The notes under the pieces were generated by a model. The model ran no database searches, was not told the DNA's origin, and saw nothing but the letters and a program-made list of their open reading frames with translations. A program made the translations under genes and the position numbers. DNA of 7,541 nt from Desulfonatronovibrio sp. (GTDB lineage Bacteria > Desulfobacterota > Desulfovibrionia > Desulfovibrionales > Desulfonatronovibrionaceae). Location of the stretch: positions 1-7,541 of the forward strand of contig PWPY01000238.1 in NCBI GenBank assembly GCA_003558575.1. Reading direction: 5' to 3'. Below, one piece after another: positions 6,345 to 7,541 of this stretch (within the stretch, counting starts at the first letter, position 1; each line of letters starts with the position of its first letter).

Positions 6345-6761
6345 ATGAACCAGGATAATGAAAAGATTAAAGTTAATGACCGCAGGATTAATTATGATGA
6401 CGAAGCTTCACCCCAAGAACAGGAGCAGGGGCATAGTGAAAGTCAGGCCAAGAAGATTGAGCGCAAAAAAGCAGCAGATGATTACAGTAAAGTGTCAGCA
6501 AAAGAAGAATCACCCATGCCCAAGGTAGACTTTTTTACCTTTGTGCTTTCCTTGAGCTCTTCTGCAATTATGCATCTCGGCGAATTCCCTGAACAGGAAG
6601 GGGGAGAACCCAAAGTCAATCTGCCTATGGCCAAGCAGACCATTGATATCCTGACCATGTTGGAAGAAAAAACCAAGGGCAACCTGACAAAGGATGAAGA
6701 AAAAATTCTCAAGGATCTGCTTTTTGAGTGCAGGATGAAGTATGTACAGAAATCAAACTGA
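6345..6761 (+). CDS. DUF1844 domain protein with charged N-terminal extension
   Basis: This 138-residue protein is of unknown function. The C-terminal part (about 60-135) matches the DUF1844 pattern: FFTFVLSLSSSAIMHLGEFP at 63-82, then AKQTIDILTMLEEKTKGNL at 96-114, and a final helix with ECRMKYVQ. The first 58 residues are highly charged and rich in Glu, Gln, Lys and Ser, and are probably disordered. No signal peptide is seen; the 63-78 segment is moderately hydrophobic but looks like a helix of a soluble domain. AGGAGG at 6331-6336, 8 nt before the ATG, strongly supports this start over the internal Met58. It is the last closely spaced gene of the operon, 29 nt after the aminotransferase. 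The family is widespread in deltaproteobacteria and related groups without an assigned role. Confidence 0.9.
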   Translation: MNQDNEKIKVNDRRINYDDEASPQEQEQGHSESQAKKIERKKAADDYSKVSAKEESPMPKVDFFTFVLSLSSSAIMHLGEFPEQEGGEPKVNLPMAKQTIDILTMLEEKTKGNLTKDEEKILKDLLFECRMKYVQKSN

Positions 6762-6922
6762 TTTGTAACTATTCAGCATGATTCCAATTTTAGGGCCAAT
6801 GCATTATTCTAATGTTCCAGAAACCGGACAGGCTTCAGTCATGTTATTTAAGTTGTGAGTTGTGTGAAAACAGCTACATTGATTCAAAATTAGCTTTTTG
6901 CAGTAACCCAGCAATTATAATT

Positions 6923-6966
6923 TTCTGTTTCATGCTAAAGTCCTTGGCTGTTTATCCGAAACAGAA
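6923..6966. repeat. 9-bp inverted repeat around the promoter candidate
   Basis: TTCTGTTTC at 6923-6931 is the exact reverse complement of GAAACAGAA at 6958-6966, with 26 nt between. The right arm overlaps the -10 part of the sigma-28-like sequence. It could be a regulator site or chance in AT-rich DNA. The repeat is seen directly; the role is inferred. Confidence 0.4.
6936..6962 (+). promoter_or_regulatory. Sigma-28 (FliA)-like promoter candidate
   Basis: TAAAGTCC at 6936-6943, an 11-nt spacer and TCCGAAAC at 6955-6962 resemble the flagellar sigma-28 consensus TAAAGTTT-N11-GCCGATAA, matching 6 of 8 and 5 of 8 positions with exact spacing. It lies about 54 nt before the ATG at 7017. If real, it would place the small Gln/Asn-rich gene in the late flagellar regulon. 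A match of this quality can occur by chance. Confidence 0.35.
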
Positions 6967-7016
6967 GACAGGGCATATGTTTTCGGTCTCCAAGGCTTGA
7001 TAAAGGAGTGTGAAGA

Positions 7017-7226
7017 ATGGAAATACAGGCAGGACTTGGAATGGCTGGATTGACCCAGGCATTGCAGAATCAGAACATGGAATCACAGCAGGTTAACCAG
7101 AATACTAACAATCAAAATACACAGCCTGTTGTCCCTGGAGCCCAGGGTGCCCAGGCTCAGACCCCAAACAGTGTACCGGCTGAGGAAGGCCGGGGACAGG
7201 GGGAGTTTCTAAACAAGATTGTATAG
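7017..7226 (+). CDS. Small Gln/Asn-rich hypothetical protein
   Basis: I do not recognise this 69-residue protein with certainty. About a third of its residues are Gln or Asn (13 Q and 9 N), concentrated in residues 14-50, with a Pro/Ala/Gly/Gln stretch after that and a short end FLNKIV. The N-terminus MEIQAGLGMAGLTQALQNQN is amphipathic and resembles in style small motility-associated proteins, but the match is too loose to name a family. There is no signal peptide or membrane segment and no cysteine. Support for a real gene comes from AAGGAG at 7003-7008, 8 nt before ATG, from the sigma-28-like sequence upstream, and from two terminator-like hairpins immediately downstream. It appears to be its own transcription unit, separated by 255 nt from the operon. 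Confidence 0.65.
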   Translation: MEIQAGLGMAGLTQALQNQNMESQQVNQNTNNQNTQPVVPGAQGAQAQTPNSVPAEEGRGQGEFLNKIV

Positions 7227-7244
7227 AAGACTGTTTGTTTAAAT

Positions 7245-7280
7245 TGAAGGGGACCGAAAACAACGCCCCCTCAGCTTTTT
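7245..7280 (+). terminator. Candidate intrinsic terminator after the small gene
   Basis: TGAAGGGG at 7245-7252 pairs with CCCCCTCA at 7266-7273 (seven pairs, one A-C mismatch) around a 13-nt loop, followed after GC by TTTTT at 7276-7280. It begins 18 nt after the stop of the Gln/Asn-rich gene. The long loop makes it weaker than the next hairpin. Confidence 0.55.
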
Positions 7281-7293
7281 GATCAACAGCTGG

Positions 7294-7334
7294 AAATAAG
7301 GGTCTGTCAGTTCTGACAGACCCTTATTTATTTG
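7294..7334. terminator. Strong palindromic terminator hairpin
   Basis: AAATAAGGGTCTGTCAG at 7294-7310 is the exact reverse complement of CTGACAGACCCTTATTT at 7313-7329, a 17-bp stem with a minimal loop (effectively four bases). The 3' side continues into a T-rich stretch (TTATTTATTTG) and the 5' side is A-rich, so it could end transcription from either direction. It is a second barrier after the hairpin at 7245-7280. Confidence 0.85.
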
Positions 7335-7541
7335 TATCTATTCACCATGCTGTGATGAAAACCAACCAGGATGCAGGATTTACGCAAAAGAAAAAGGTTC
7401 TTCGACGTTTTGTATGGAATTGCTGCTCATATTTTTTTGTTTGCCCCGCTTCCGACAGGGAGCTATTGACGGCCTTAGTCCGGTTGAGACTGAAAAGCGT
7501 TACGACATCCATGCTGATCCACCCCGCTATGATCAGCTAAA
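7335..7541. other. Right-edge stretch without a supported gene
   Basis: No frame here has a start with a ribosome binding site. Three frames look partly protein-like. A 32-codon plus frame from ATG 7371 to the stop at 7467-7469 has a basic start and a hydrophobic middle. A different plus frame from ATG 7414 stays open to the window end and includes IDGLSPVETEKRYDIHAD. A minus-strand frame runs from about 7537 (stop just beyond) down to a stop near 7348. The first two would join by a single frameshift, so this may be a decayed or broken gene start, or chance. Confidence 0.3.

Noticed and set aside
6802..6814. Short CATTA/TAATG hairpin after DUF1844 as operon terminator
   Set aside because: The stem is only 5 bp, AT-rich and without a T-run; no convincing terminator was found in 6762-6900.
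6812..7000. 62-codon Cys-containing plus-strand open frame between DUF1844 and the small gene
   Set aside because: It has no ribosome binding site before its ATG, irregular composition, no recognisable motif, and it overlaps the promoter candidate.
7352..7540. 62-codon plus-strand open frame at the right edge
   Set aside because: It has no Shine-Dalgarno, its composition does not look protein-like, and other frames in the same place look more plausible.
1..7541. CRISPR array, tRNA, rRNA or complete insertion sequence
   Set aside because: No regularly spaced direct repeats, cloverleaf-like stretches, rRNA-like sequence or transposase motifs were seen on either strand.

Overview
The window looks like an ordinary chromosomal stretch from a moderately AT-leaning Gram-negative bacterium. 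The best guess is a sulfate-reducing deltaproteobacterium of the Desulfovibrionales type. That guess rests on the gene set (a CbiR-like cobamide hydrolase beside CobU, a DHH phosphoesterase, DNA polymerase I, a class V aminotransferase and a DUF1844 protein) and on the character of the proteins. No rRNA or other marker fixes the genus, so this is inference.

Layout. Positions 1-304 hold no supported gene. They contain a perfect 17-bp inverted repeat (19-35 with 74-90) and a small hairpin (about 274-297) just before the first gene. Positions 305-6761 carry six closely packed plus-strand genes that read as one operon: cbiR-like (305-1042), cobU (1035-1538, TTG start, 8-nt overlap), an NrnA-like DHH/DHHA1 phosphoesterase (1545-2615), polA (2584-5127, TTG start, 32-nt overlap), a class V aminotransferase (5173-6315, GTG start) and a small DUF1844 protein (6345-6761). 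A 255-nt gap follows, with a sigma-28-like promoter candidate inside a 9-bp inverted repeat. It leads to a 69-residue Gln/Asn-rich small gene (7017-7226). Two consecutive terminator-like hairpins (7245-7280 and 7294-7329) close that unit. The last 212 nt hold no supported gene.

How the genes work together. The clearest functional pair is the first two. CbiR-type enzymes cut the nucleotide loop of cobamides (vitamin B12 family), and cobinamide phosphate, the expected product, is a substrate of CobU, which activates it for attachment of a new lower ligand. This suggests cobamide remodelling or salvage. The next two genes are nucleic-acid enzymes: a probable oligoribonuclease/pAp phosphatase and a repair and Okazaki-fragment polymerase. 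The polymerase keeps its 5' nuclease and polymerase motifs but appears to have lost the proofreading residues. The aminotransferase and DUF1844 genes have no obvious link to these and may simply be co-transcribed.

I found no CRISPR array, tRNA, rRNA, intact mobile element or convincing new defence or signalling system. The points most worth checking are the CbiR-CobU pairing, the degenerate proofreading domain, the sigma-28-like promoter with its Gln/Asn-rich gene, the left-edge inverted repeat, and possible broken coding remnants at both window edges.
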